From Lentisphaeria bacterium (GTDB lineage Bacteria; Verrucomicrobiota; Lentisphaeria; Victivallales; Victivallaceae): DNA of 59,907 bases. Position numbers and translations under genes: made by a program. A model generated the notes under the pieces. The model worked only from the letters and a program-made list of their open reading frames with translations, ran no database searches and was not told where the DNA came from. Of the stretch, positions 59,757 through 59,907 are shown piece by piece; within the stretch, counting starts at the first letter, position 1, and each line of letters starts with the position of its first letter. Location: NCBI GenBank assembly GCA_017462015.1, contig JAFTRX010000082.1, forward strand, positions 1 to 59,907, in the 5' to 3' direction.

Positions 59757-59907
59757 TGGGGCTGTTGCAAAACCTCGTCTTGGAATAGTGATGCGAGGCG
59801 GTTGCCGCCGAGCGCGCGCTCCTGGACGAAGCGAACCGCCGGTCAACAGCCGGCGGACGCGCTGAAGAAATTCAGCGCGGGCGGAGGAAGCCGAGCAGTA
59901 AGCCGCG
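59757..59907 (+). other. Possible end of a mobile or repeat element (cut by window edge)
   Basis: 'ggggctgttgcaaaacc' resembles terminal inverted repeats of some insertion sequences. It is followed by GC-rich sequence with small hairpins (ccgccggtcaacagccggcgg region). No transposase frame is visible before the window ends. Confidence 0.2.

Noticed and set aside
1-59907. tRNA or rRNA genes
   Set aside because: No cloverleaf T-loop motif with a matching acceptor stem and no conserved rRNA segment was recognised on reading either strand; a covariance search was not possible.

Overview
The window most probably comes from a member of the phylum Lentisphaerota (PVC superphylum), of the Victivallales type found in gut or anoxic habitats. 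This is inferred from gene content, not from a marker gene. The signs are several type IV/type II prepilin-like proteins with an FTLIELLV start and an H-X9-DG-type C-terminus, very large secreted glycoside-hydrolase-like proteins including a DUF4838 protein, ceramidase-like hydrolases, and a giant AIDA-type strand-loop-strand repeat protein. No rRNA, tRNA, CRISPR array, integrase or transposase gene was seen.

Layout. 0-9 kb: a minus-strand polysaccharide locus (prepilin-like protein, then two secreted hydrolase-like proteins) and a lipoprotein serine hydrolase. 9-12 kb: a pseudopilin-tatA-tatC-methyltransferase operon, divergent from a short-chain dehydrogenase. 12.5-17.6 kb: an AEC transporter, then a prepilin-like gene followed by a GH71/GH99-like secreted enzyme. 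17.9-21.8 kb: a HAD phosphatase with a glycerol-3-phosphate-oxidation-type module (GlpA-like, FAD oxidoreductase, DUF1667). 22-34 kb: mostly housekeeping genes (ceramidase-like hydrolase, EF-G paralogue, ABC permease, BirA, XRE-cupin regulator, ZIP transporter, DUF89, Prc protease). 34-41 kb: peptide-type solute-binding protein, LptF/G permease and Gfo/Idh/MocA oxidoreductase on the minus strand; dapB-uvrC on the plus strand. 41-47 kb: three prepilin-like genes, a small secreted protein and a DUF4838 protein. 47-59.4 kb: a second ceramidase-like gene, the 2,569-residue AIDA-repeat protein, and an epimerase / DapA-like / TetR operon.

Two layers stand out. First, prepilin-like genes are placed directly upstream of secreted hydrolase genes at three separate loci. 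Four of the prepilin leaders are encoded by two abutting perfect or near-perfect palindromes whose arms covary between genes. In two genes an identical block of about 45 nt carrying both palindromes is flanked on both sides by diverged sequence, as if it were a mobile or gene-converted leader cassette. A different palindromic repeat (R2) sits in frame in one of these leaders.

Second, the intergenic space is filled by three dispersed, structured repeat families. R1 is about 150 bp, lies just 3' of stop codons and is always in the same orientation. R2 is a ~50-nt hairpin with covarying arms and a conserved tail. R3 is a ~110-bp element with four 9-10-bp units that differ between loci, plus a small GNRA-loop hairpin. 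All repeats were found by eye, so copy counts are minimums. Protein family calls rest on motif recognition, with no database search.
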